From an uncultured Pseudomonadota bacterium (GTDB lineage Bacteria; Pseudomonadota; Alphaproteobacteria; Rs-D84): a DNA stretch of 38,542 nt. Position numbers and translations under genes: made by a program. Below, in pieces: positions 23,094-29,849 of the stretch. The notes under the pieces are model-generated. The model ran no database searches. It was not told the origin of the DNA and saw only the letters and a program-made list of their open reading frames with translations. The first letter of the stretch is position 1, and each line of letters opens with the position of its first letter. The stretch is taken from NCBI GenBank assembly GCA_902771695.1, contig CACXXP010000012.1, positions 1-38,542 of the forward strand, written 5' to 3'.

Positions 23094-23719
23094 TTGTCGG
23101 CCAATTTCCATGAACTTGTTGTTATCGCACCACCACTAACCAAAAAATCGGCCATCGCATCAAAACTTAATGGTGCATGTCCATCGTCACCATCCGCCCA
23201 TATAACTGTGCGTTCGGCGGAATTATCCAACATAAACGCCAATCCATGTGCCGCCACAGGTGATTCCAAAAAAGGTTCATACATTTCCGGCGATTTTTCT
23301 TCAGCAAAAACAAACAGCACCGGTTTTGTCCCCGTTAATGCCGCCAAAATTCCAGATTCCAACGTATTATTTCCCGCCGCAACCGACACGTATGAATTTT
23401 TATTTTTGTTCAGAACCGAAAACACACCCGCCGCCGCATTATGCACAGAATTACTGAACCCCGCCGGCGACATTCCCCCATCGTCATGAAATTGCGTAAT
23501 AAGTTTTATTGTCTGTTGCCATTCGCCATAACGTGACGCAAAAACCATTTGATAATCAACATTATCGGGCACAACCCGGTACGCAATTCCAATTGCAATC
23601 TTTTGTAAATCGGTCATACGCCGACGAACCATTGGCGGGATAAAAGAAACATCTGGCAATTTTTCATTGTCAGATTCACGCCATACATAAAAATTGCCAA
23701 CCCCAATTATGTTATTCAT
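23090..23719 (-). CDS. apeC: Beta-ketoacyl synthase-like protein / chain length factor (ApeC-like)
   Basis: A 209-aa protein, about half the length of a full ketosynthase. It aligns with the N-terminal ketosynthase fold (GVGNFYVW start; 'MTDLQKIAIGIAYRVV'; 'VFASRYGEWQQTIKLITQF'; 'MSPAGFSNSVHNAAAGVFSVL'), but at the usual active Cys it has 'SVHNAA', so it cannot condense by itself. This is the PF13723 type. In the studied aryl-polyene systems ApeC partners with the ketosynthase ApeO, here encoded divergently 80 bp away. The ATG at 23719 is preferred to one nine codons earlier because the homologous region starts there. It is the first gene of the minus-strand operon. Confidence 0.82.
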   Translation of the reverse strand: MNNIIGVGNFYVWRESDNEKLPDVSFIPPMVRRRMTDLQKIAIGIAYRVVPDNVDYQMVFASRYGEWQQTIKLITQFHDDGGMSPAGFSNSVHNAAAGVFSVLNKNKNSYVSVAAGNNTLESGILAALTGTKPVLFVFAEEKSPEMYEPFLESPVAAHGLAFMLDNSAERTVIWADGDDGHAPLSFDAMADFLVSGGAITTSSWKLADK

Positions 23720-23765
23720 ACTTGCAAAAAAAGATTGTTTATACAATACTTAAGGCAAGTATAAT
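23718..23765 (+). promoter_or_regulatory. Divergent control region between the two aryl-polyene operons
   Basis: TATAAT at 23760-23765 is a good -10 for the plus-strand operon (ATG at 23800), with only a weak TTGTTT upstream (23735-23740, 19-bp spacing). ATACTTGC (23718-23725) and GCAAGTAT (23755-23762) are an 8-bp perfect inverted repeat with a 29-bp interior that includes CTTAAG. The right arm overlaps the -10 box, so it could be an operator; the left arm overlaps the apeC start codon. Confidence 0.45.
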
Positions 23766-23799
23766 AAGATTTATATCTGTTTGCAAGCGGGTTTTAACC

Positions 23800-24936
23800 A
23801 TGAATTTTGTATTAAGTCATCTTGGATTTGTATGTGCGTTGGGAACTAATCACCAAGATATAATATACCATGCACAACACGGCGACCAGACCGGTATGCA
23901 TCCAAAAGATGTATGTGTGGCGGGTGATACCGTACCGTTCGGTGCTGTTTCAATAGATACAAAATCAGATATGCGTTTTTACGATTTAATGATTGCGGCG
24001 ACCGCACAGATTCAAGGCGCATTGGATAATATCAAATCAAAATACGCATCACACCGTATTGGCATTGTATTGGGCGCCAGTAATACCGCCGTCCATGAAG
24101 CACAAAAACATATATCAACAAAACTTGACACTGGGGTTATGCCCAAAAATTTTTCCGTACCTATGCTGGAACTTGGTACCCCCGCCGAATTATTGCGCAA
24201 TTTGGTCAATGTATCTGGGCCAACATTTACGATATCCACGGCATGCTCGTCCAGTATCAAAGCATTGGACAGTGCACGTGATTTAATTAGAAACAATATC
24301 TGTGACGCAGTAATATGTGGTGGTGTTGATGCGCGTTGTGATTTTGCACTAAATGGGTTTAATGCACTAGAGGCATTATCACATAAAATAACCAACCCAA
24401 TGTCAAAAAAACGTGACGGCATAAACCTTGGAGAATGTGCGGCACTGTTTATAATGCAGCGGGGCGAAAACGGTATACGGGTGGCGGGTTGCGGCGAAAC
24501 ATCTGACGCATATCATCCAACCGCACCCGACCCAACTGGGGCCGGTGCAATAGAATCTATGCAACGCGCCATCGCAGATGCAAAAATTACCCCAGACGAT
24601 GTTGGATACATAAACATGCATGGAACCGGCACAATTGCAAATGATGCGATGGAATCGCACGCGATATATGAAATATTCCACGACTATATTCCATGCGCAT
24701 CAACCAAACCTTTGACGGGGCATTGTTTGGGGGCGGCGGGCGCATGTTCGGTTGCACTATCGTGGTTGATGTTAAATAACAATTTTGTTATTCCGCACGT
24801 ATATGATGGATTGTTTGCCGACGATTGCGCACCAATACATTTGGCAACCGTCGCAGACCATTTAAATCAAAAAAATATTTTATGTAATGCCTTTGCATTT
24901 GGGGGCAGTAATTCAACCATAATAATCGGAAAATAA
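23800..24936 (+). CDS. apeO: Elongating beta-ketoacyl-ACP synthase (ApeO-like)
   Basis: A 378-aa KAS I/II-type ketosynthase with the complete catalytic triad: Cys149 in 'TISTACSSSIKALD', His274 in 'NMHGTGTIANDA', and His308 in 'KPLTGHCLGAAGACS'. It should pair with the ApeC-like protein to extend the aryl starter with malonyl-ACP. The ATG at 23800 is used because homology begins at 'VLSHLGFVCALG'; no clear Shine-Dalgarno precedes it. It starts the plus-strand operon with four more genes, the next one beginning 1 bp after its stop. Confidence 0.9.
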   Translation: MNFVLSHLGFVCALGTNHQDIIYHAQHGDQTGMHPKDVCVAGDTVPFGAVSIDTKSDMRFYDLMIAATAQIQGALDNIKSKYASHRIGIVLGASNTAVHEAQKHISTKLDTGVMPKNFSVPMLELGTPAELLRNLVNVSGPTFTISTACSSSIKALDSARDLIRNNICDAVICGGVDARCDFALNGFNALEALSHKITNPMSKKRDGINLGECAALFIMQRGENGIRVAGCGETSDAYHPTAPDPTGAGAIESMQRAIADAKITPDDVGYINMHGTGTIANDAMESHAIYEIFHDYIPCASTKPLTGHCLGAAGACSVALSWLMLNNNFVIPHVYDGLFADDCAPIHLATVADHLNQKNILCNAFAFGGSNSTIIIGK

Positions 24937-24937
24937 G

Positions 24938-25408
24938 ATGAAAGATTACAATATTTCTGACCTTTTACCACACAAGCCACCGATGCAACTAATTACCGCG
25001 GTGGAATCTGTTGATTTTAATGCACAAAAATTGGTTGCACGGGTTGATATCACAGACCAGGATTTGATGTATGACAAAACGATTGGGGGCATTCCATCAT
25101 GGATATCATTGGAATACATGGCCCAGGCAATTGGTTGCTTTATTGGGGCGGCGGATTTGGAACAAAACCCTAAATCTGTTCCCGCCGTTGGTTTTGTGCT
25201 GGGGTCACGAAAACTGTCAGTAAATATTCCAGCATACCTTGGTGGTCAAAGTTATTTTGTGCATGTCCAATCTGTATTTTGCGATAAAAACATTGCAAAC
25301 TTTGAATGTCAAATATACAATTCGGATAATAATCTTGTTGCATCTGGGGCAATAAATGTATTCCGCCCAGACGACATTAAAAAATTTATGGATGAACGCG
25401 ATGAATAA
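24938..25408 (+). CDS. apeP: 3-hydroxyacyl-ACP dehydratase, ApeP family
   Basis: A 156-aa hotdog protein. It begins with 'ISDLLPHKPPMQLI', the ApeP/FabA-like opening with its His, and continues with 'GIPSWISLEYMAQAIGCFIGA', the helix carrying the conserved Glu and Gln expected in the dehydratase site, and 'VGFVLGSRKLSV'. ApeP works as a heterodimer with ApeI; here the ApeI-like domain is fused to the AMP-ligase of the opposite operon. The ATG is 1 bp after the apeO stop. The last 8 bp overlap the next gene. Confidence 0.9.
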   Translation: MKDYNISDLLPHKPPMQLITAVESVDFNAQKLVARVDITDQDLMYDKTIGGIPSWISLEYMAQAIGCFIGAADLEQNPKSVPAVGFVLGSRKLSVNIPAYLGGQSYFVHVQSVFCDKNIANFECQIYNSDNNLVASGAINVFRPDDIKKFMDERDE

Positions 25409-26126
25409 AAGAATTCTTATTACCGGGGCAAGTCGTGGTATCGGTCGTGCAATTGCATTGTACTTGGCACCATTGGGGTATGATTTAGTATTACATTACA
25501 ACAAAAATGCCACGGCGGCAAAACAGACCTTGGACGATGTTGTCGCATTGGGGGGACACGGAAAAATCATTTCTTTTGATATATCTGATCGCGCATCAAC
25601 CGCCGATGCATTAAACACCGACATAAATGAAAACGGGGCGTATTATGGCGTAATCTGTAATGCAGGTATAAATGCCGATGCACCTTTTCCGGCGATGGAC
25701 GGTGATATGTGGGACCGGGTTATTCACACAAACCTGGATGGCGCATATAACACATTGCAACCGTGCGTTATGCCAATGATATCTGCGCGTAATGGTGGTC
25801 GTATAATTGTCATATCTTCGGTATCTGGCGTTATCGGCAATCGGGGCCAGGCAAACTATGCCGCCTCCAAGGCGGGTTTAATCGGTCTGGTAAAATCCTT
25901 GGCGACTGAATTGGCGCGGCGGAATATAACCGTAAATGCGATTGCCCCGGGTGTAATTGAAACAGACATGACATCAGATTTACCGGCAGATTTGGTCCGT
26001 GATGCAATTCCAATGCGTCGCTTTGGTAAACCGGCCGAAGTCGCAAGTTTAGTTGCATATTTACTGTCCAATGATGCATCATACATCACACGCCAGGTTA
26101 TTTCTGTAAATGGGGGAATGATATAA
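25401..26126 (+). CDS. apeQ: 3-ketoacyl-ACP reductase, FabG/SDR family (ApeQ-like)
   Basis: A 241-aa short-chain dehydrogenase that reduces the ketoacyl-ACP with NADPH. It shows the Rossmann motif 'ITGASRGIGRA', 'CNAGI', the catalytic Ser in 'VISSVSG', Tyr153 and Lys157 in 'NYAASKAG', and the terminal 'VNGGMI'. The ATG at 25401 overlaps the end of apeP by 8 bp; earlier in-frame starts would lie deep in apeP and add no homologous sequence. It is probably the cluster's ketoreductase rather than housekeeping FabG, given its position. Confidence 0.92.
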   Translation: MNKRILITGASRGIGRAIALYLAPLGYDLVLHYNKNATAAKQTLDDVVALGGHGKIISFDISDRASTADALNTDINENGAYYGVICNAGINADAPFPAMDGDMWDRVIHTNLDGAYNTLQPCVMPMISARNGGRIIVISSVSGVIGNRGQANYAASKAGLIGLVKSLATELARRNITVNAIAPGVIETDMTSDLPADLVRDAIPMRRFGKPAEVASLVAYLLSNDASYITRQVISVNGGMI

Positions 26127-26127
26127 A

Positions 26128-27357
26128 ATGAAGCGCGTTGTTGTCACTGGTATGGGTTTAATCAGTTCAATTGGTAATGATTTAGCAACCGCAAAAAATC
26201 GCCTGCGGACATTACGCAATACCGTCCGCGTTATGCCGGAATTAACAGAAATTCATGGATTAAATACACACTTGGCCGCACCGGCAATGGATTTTAACCT
26301 GCCCGAACATTACACACGTAAAGTTTTACGCACCATGGGGCCGGTTTCAGTAATGTCAGTATACACCGCGGAAAATGCATTGGCTGATGCTGGACTGATT
26401 GGGTCGGATGTTTTAACATCGGGCCGCACCGGCGTGGCATACGGTTCATCATTTGGATCGGCCGAAGGCGTGGCGGATTTCTTTGCCATAAACCGCACAC
26501 ATGCGGTTGGGGACATAACATCATTTTCATATCTGAAACTGATGCCCCAAACCACAGCGGTAAATATATCTCTTTATTTCAAGACGGTCGGTCGCATCAT
26601 CCCCAGTGGTACCGCATGCACATCAGGCAGTTTGGCAATCGGTTACGCGTACGAAGCAATAAAACATGGAATCCAAGATGTTATGATTGCCGGCGGTGCC
26701 GAAGAATTTGATATAACCCAGGTTGCCGTTTTTGACACTCTGTACGCAACCAGTACGAAAAATGATACGCCTGAAATAACCCCTGCCCCGTTTGATAAAA
26801 TGCGTGACGGGTTGGTTATTGGGTCGGGTGCCGGCACACTGATATTAGAAGAATACAAACATGCAATTGCCCGTGGTGCAAAAATTTATGCTGAAATCGT
26901 CGGTTTCGGGTCAAATACCGATGGTATGCACGCAACCCAACCAAACCGCGAAACAATGGCCCAATGTATGCGCCTTGCATTAAACGATGCAAATTTATCT
27001 GCATCCGACATTGGGTATATAAACCTGCACGGAACCGGCACAGTTAATGGTGACATTGCGGAAAGTAATGCCACAGAATCTGTATTTGGCACCAATACAC
27101 CGGCAAGTTCACTTAAAAGTTATGTTGGCCATACGCTTGGGGCGTGCGGTGCATTGGAATCCATTTGGACAATTCAGATGATGAACGACGGATGGTTTGC
27201 ACCAACATTGAACCTGAAAAATCCGGACGAAAATTGTGGAAAATTGGATTACATAATGGACGCCGGCCGAAACATAGACACGCAATATACCATGAATAAC
27301 AATTTTGCCTTTGGTGGCATAAACACATCTTTGATATTCAAAAAGGGGGAAAAATAA
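26128..27357 (+). CDS. apeR: Beta-ketoacyl-ACP synthase, initiating type (ApeR-like)
   Basis: A 409-aa FabF-like ketosynthase with Cys164 ('SGTACTSGSLAIGYAYEAI'), His301 ('NLHGTGTVNGD') and His335 ('YVGHTLGACGALES') intact. 'VVVTGMGLISSIGND' is a typical FabF start. In the studied systems ApeR performs the first condensation on the aryl starter, while ApeO/ApeC extend. GGGGGA lies ~9 nt before the ATG, and the gene begins 1 bp after apeQ. The lipoprotein gene follows after 1 bp. Confidence 0.9.
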   Translation: MKRVVVTGMGLISSIGNDLATAKNRLRTLRNTVRVMPELTEIHGLNTHLAAPAMDFNLPEHYTRKVLRTMGPVSVMSVYTAENALADAGLIGSDVLTSGRTGVAYGSSFGSAEGVADFFAINRTHAVGDITSFSYLKLMPQTTAVNISLYFKTVGRIIPSGTACTSGSLAIGYAYEAIKHGIQDVMIAGGAEEFDITQVAVFDTLYATSTKNDTPEITPAPFDKMRDGLVIGSGAGTLILEEYKHAIARGAKIYAEIVGFGSNTDGMHATQPNRETMAQCMRLALNDANLSASDIGYINLHGTGTVNGDIAESNATESVFGTNTPASSLKSYVGHTLGACGALESIWTIQMMNDGWFAPTLNLKNPDENCGKLDYIMDAGRNIDTQYTMNNNFAFGGINTSLIFKKGEK

Positions 27358-27358
27358 C

Positions 27359-27772
27359 ATGAAAAAACTATTCTTAACCACCGCGGTTCTGTTGACAGGA
27401 TGCACAGCAGGCGGAACCCTACAAAGACCAATCGTTGATGATTTATATTCAGAACGTGCAGATGGCTTTCTTAATCCAGAAATTAAAATGTTTTTCGGTA
27501 AATCTGATGTAACAGGAAAAAATCTTGGGACATATACTGCAAATAAAAGAACAAATGGCTCAAACAAAACCCCAGAAGAAGCATGTCAAATTGCATTTCT
27601 GTCCGCGGTAAAATCACTGCAAAATCGTGCTGTCAAAGAAGGTGGTAATGCGGTCACAAATATTCACAGTTATTATAAGGGCGTGCCTCAATGGAGTGAC
27701 GCGACATATCGGTGCGAAGACGGCCACATCATCACCGCCGTCACACTACGTGGAACAATCATAAAAATGTAA
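27359..27772 (+). CDS. Lipoprotein of the family often misnamed 'excinuclease ATPase subunit'
   Basis: A 137-aa protein. The lipobox is 'VLLTGC' (Cys15), so it should be anchored to the outer membrane or periplasmic face. The conserved part is 'EEACQIAFLSAVKSLQNRA' and 'GGNAVTNIHSYYKG', then 'YRCEDGHIITAVTLRG', with two cysteines that may form a disulfide. This family is frequently linked to aryl-polyene genes and is misannotated; nothing in it resembles UvrA. It is the last gene of the plus-strand operon, and the terminator overlaps its stop codon region. A role in exporting or seating the polyene lipid is inference. Confidence 0.85.
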   Translation: MKKLFLTTAVLLTGCTAGGTLQRPIVDDLYSERADGFLNPEIKMFFGKSDVTGKNLGTYTANKRTNGSNKTPEEACQIAFLSAVKSLQNRAVKEGGNAVTNIHSYYKGVPQWSDATYRCEDGHIITAVTLRGTIIKM

Positions 27773-27794
27773 AAATGCCCGAATGGGCATTTTT
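27771..27794. terminator. Bidirectional terminator after the aryl-polyene operon
   Basis: AAAAATGCCC/GGGCATTTTT, a 10-bp perfect stem with a GAAT loop. It lies between the stops at 27772 and 27797 of convergent genes. Confidence 0.9.
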
Positions 27795-27796
27795 AT

Positions 27797-28420
27797 CTAG
27801 AACATATACCGCGCGCCAATCATAAATTCTGACACGGTGTATTCTAATTTCTCTAAACTGCTGCTTTTCAATTTTCCAAAATCAATATAACGATACATAA
27901 AATCAAAATATATTTTTGACGTTAATACATATGTGATGCCACCACCTGCGGACCAAACAAAATTCTTGGACGAATATTCCTCGGTATCGCCAAGTGTATT
28001 TTTTTCGGTCAATTTCATCACCCCATACCCCGTACCGCCCGTAATAAACGGCTTGAACCGCGATTGAGTATAAAAATCAAAATACAGATTCGTCATACCA
28101 ACCTGGGTTTCCAATTTATAATCCACATCGTCGGTATTCATGGATAATTTATTTGATATGGAATACCCGGCCTCTAGCCGAAATGCACCGGTCCGCCAAT
28201 TATTGAAAACTATACGCATACCCAAATTTGGATTAAATGAAAAATTTCGCTTGTCTGTGGGAATGTAACGCCCATATCCAGCATCTGTTTCATGCATGGT
28301 CTTTACCGTTGCGTATGACATTCCACCATTTAACGATACATACCCGTAAAAGCCCATCGCATTTGCACCACCACAACCCAAGATTCCGAATATACCGATG
28401 GTTAAAATCTTTTTCAACAT
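27797..28420 (-). CDS. Small outer membrane beta-barrel protein (Opa/OmpW-like)
   Basis: A 207-aa exported protein. The signal peptide MLKKILTIGIFGILGCGGANA precedes alternating polar/aromatic strands (YGYVSLNGGMSYATV; GAFRLEAGYSISNK; MTNLYFDFYTQS; FKPFITGGTGYGVM; YFDFMYRYIDFG) and ends in 'MIGARYMF', with the terminal Phe that the BAM machine recognises. An eight-stranded barrel is likely. The ATG at 28420 is used, since GGGGG lies 6 nt upstream. It is next to, but convergent with, the aryl-polyene operon and has its own promoter, so a functional link is not shown. Confidence 0.85.
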   Translation of the reverse strand: MLKKILTIGIFGILGCGGANAMGFYGYVSLNGGMSYATVKTMHETDAGYGRYIPTDKRNFSFNPNLGMRIVFNNWRTGAFRLEAGYSISNKLSMNTDDVDYKLETQVGMTNLYFDFYTQSRFKPFITGGTGYGVMKLTEKNTLGDTEEYSSKNFVWSAGGGITYVLTSKIYFDFMYRYIDFGKLKSSSLEKLEYTVSEFMIGARYMF

Positions 28421-28448
28421 TCGCGCCCCCTGTACATAATCATACCCC

Positions 28449-28478
28449 ATTATAAGAATTTTTTTATTGTCTTGTAAA
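28449..28478 (-). promoter_or_regulatory. Promoter of the beta-barrel gene
   Basis: Minus strand TTTACA (28478-28473), 18 bp, TATAAT (28454-28449). Leader ~20 nt with the GGGGG site. Confidence 0.65.
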
Positions 28479-28496
28479 TACCTTTTGGGTTAAAAT
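28467..28496 (+). promoter_or_regulatory. Promoter of the 28503 gene, leaderless geometry
   Basis: TTGTCT (28467-28472), 18 bp, TAAAAT (28491-28496). The seventh base after the -10 box is the A of the ATG at 28503; no Shine-Dalgarno is present. Confidence 0.55.
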
Positions 28497-28502
28497 GAAA
28501 CC

Positions 28503-29444
28503 ATGGAAAGGATTATCGTATTTTTATTGTGTGTGACGTGCGGATTCTGTGCCGATGCTGCGACGAAAACGGGTCGTTTGTCTAACTATATTGACAGACA
28601 ATCGTATGCATATATGTACCCATATTTATCCAATCAAATGCGAACAGAATTAAATCCTGGAACAACCGTCACCCAAACAAATAATCCAATGGACATTGTG
28701 GTACGTACCAAGCGTATGGCCGAACCGCGTCGCGTTGTTCCGCGTCCAACTGCATCACGTTCGTCAAAAAGTAATGGCACCGCAACAACCGCAACCCGTC
28801 GCGTTGTGCAACGTCCGACAAATACGGCGCGCAGTGCCGCAACCACCAATCGCAAGGTTGTCGCACGCAGCGGTGGTCGCGCAACATCACGTACCAACCC
28901 AGACGCAAATGTTCGCACCGCGGGCGAAACCACCGTCATAAATTACGAAGGCGTATCTTCGTCACGTTGTCTGGCCGACTATACCGAATGCATGAACGGA
29001 TATTGCAAACGTGAAAACACCGCATATAACCGTTGTTATTGCAGTGCACGTCTGGCCCAAATAGATGCATCACACCAAAATAAAATTACCAATCTTATAA
29101 CCCAAATTATTCGTCTGCGTGCCAATGGTCCATGGACTGAAGAAGAAATGAACGAATATTGGATGGAACGCATCGGACAATATGTCGGCGAAAATTCTTG
29201 GGAAAACCTGGACAATGCATTAAACATTGAATGGCCAACAACCGACGAACGTATTCGTGGCCAGAATTCGTTTTTAACGGGGCACGAATATTGCGTTCAA
29301 CACCTGCGCGCATGTGCGTATATGTCGTCTAATTTGCGTGATGCGTATCGTTCCAAAATATCACGCGATTGCGATGCGTATGAAAGAGCACTGATTAGGG
29401 TTGAAAATGCGGCGGAATCTATTATTGAATACTACAGCGAATAA
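28503..29444 (+). CDS. Secreted Cys-rich protein with an Arg/Thr-rich middle
   Basis: A 313-aa protein I do not recognise. A signal peptide (ending CADAA) is followed by ~40 residues rich in Tyr, then ~100 residues of low-complexity Arg/Thr/Ala/Ser with repeated 'RRVVPRP', 'RRVVQRP' and 'RKVVAR'. From residue ~150 there is a more ordered domain with cysteines spaced C..DYTECMNGYCKRENTAYNRCYC, later 'EYCVQHLRACAY' and 'RDCDAY', probably disulfide-bonded in the periplasm. Such a basic linker could bind peptidoglycan, LPS or nucleic acid (guess). It is divergent from the beta-barrel gene, and its promoter seems to produce a leaderless mRNA. The last 13 bp overlap the convergent spanin-like lipoprotein gene. 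Confidence 0.78.
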   Translation: MERIIVFLLCVTCGFCADAATKTGRLSNYIDRQSYAYMYPYLSNQMRTELNPGTTVTQTNNPMDIVVRTKRMAEPRRVVPRPTASRSSKSNGTATTATRRVVQRPTNTARSAATTNRKVVARSGGRATSRTNPDANVRTAGETTVINYEGVSSSRCLADYTECMNGYCKRENTAYNRCYCSARLAQIDASHQNKITNLITQIIRLRANGPWTEEEMNEYWMERIGQYVGENSWENLDNALNIEWPTTDERIRGQNSFLTGHEYCVQHLRACAYMSSNLRDAYRSKISRDCDAYERALIRVENAAESIIEYYSE

Positions 29445-29632
29445 TCCGCATTTACCGTTTCACACATTAGATTATGCCGATATATATTCCGCGCCAAATC
29501 ATCACTTATCACATTCCAATCTGATGCACGCCCATATATCAATTGACATGGACAAACATTATTCGGCAATGGTGTATTTGTCGTACAGGATGCGACGAAT
29601 ATCACCGGCACCAGTATGATAAACTTTTTCAT
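29432..29632 (-). CDS. o-spanin-like lipoprotein (Rz1 type), overlapping the i-spanin-like gene
   Basis: A 66-aa lipoprotein. MKKFIILVPVIFVASC is a short signal sequence with lipobox Cys16 and would place it on the outer membrane. The mature part is small, has prolines near the front (TNTPLPNNVCPC), and contains 'ASDWNVISDDLARNIYRHNLMC', which resembles the Trp...I...HN ending of Rz1-like proteins in alphaproteobacterial prophages (from memory). The ATG at 29632 is preceded by a good AAAGGA site 6-7 nt upstream, embedded in the other gene. It overlaps the Rz-like gene by 74 bp in another frame, the classic Rz/Rz1 layout. Confidence 0.65.
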   Translation of the reverse strand: MKKFIILVPVIFVASCTTNTPLPNNVCPCQLIYGRASDWNVISDDLARNIYRHNLMCETVNADYSL

Positions 29633-29783
29633 CTGTAATCCTTTGCATAGATATTGTTTGTGTAATTTCATTTGTCTTGTTTTGCATATTGGTTATTTCA
29701 CACTGCTTGCGGGCGATACGATTCCCAAATAAATATGCCCCATATACGATAATCGTTATCGTGATAATTAAATAAATTCTCAT
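29559..29783 (-). CDS. i-spanin-like small membrane protein (Rz type)
   Basis: A 74-aa protein with one N-terminal transmembrane helix (MRIYLIITITIIVYGAYLFG), a short polar/helical stretch with Gln, Asn and Thr, and a C-terminal 'GAGDIRRILYDKYT' that is like the end of many short inner-membrane spanins of alphaproteobacterial phages. AAGG lies ~9 nt before the ATG. The lipoprotein gene begins inside it in a different frame. Together the two would bridge inner and outer membranes and fuse them at lysis. No endolysin, holin or capsid gene is near, so the pair may be a domesticated or remnant lysis cassette. Confidence 0.65.
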   Translation of the reverse strand: MRIYLIITITIIVYGAYLFGNRIARKQCEITNMQNKTNEITQTISMQRITDEKVYHTGAGDIRRILYDKYTIAE

Positions 29784-29796
29784 AAACTTTGCCTTG

Positions 29797-29825
29797 TATA
29801 AAAAAACGCACCATACGGTGCGTTT
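29797..29825 (-). terminator. Terminator of rho
   Basis: AAACGCACC/GGTGCGTTT (29804-29812 with 29817-29825), followed in the minus direction by a T tract. It separates rho from the spanin-like genes, which begin only 14 nt further on and have no separate promoter that I can see. Confidence 0.85.
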
Positions 29826-29849
29826 ATATATTGTTTTTACAATTTCTTT

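Noticed and set aside
19542..27357. Polyunsaturated fatty acid or plain fatty-acid synthase locus
   Set aside because: The AMP-ligase, COG4648 protein, ApeC-like partner, LolA-like carrier and MMPL exporter together fit aryl-polyene loci; no acyltransferase/PfaD-like genes are present.
27359..27772. Excinuclease subunit
   Set aside because: Family name is a database artefact; the protein is a short lipoprotein without ATPase motifs.
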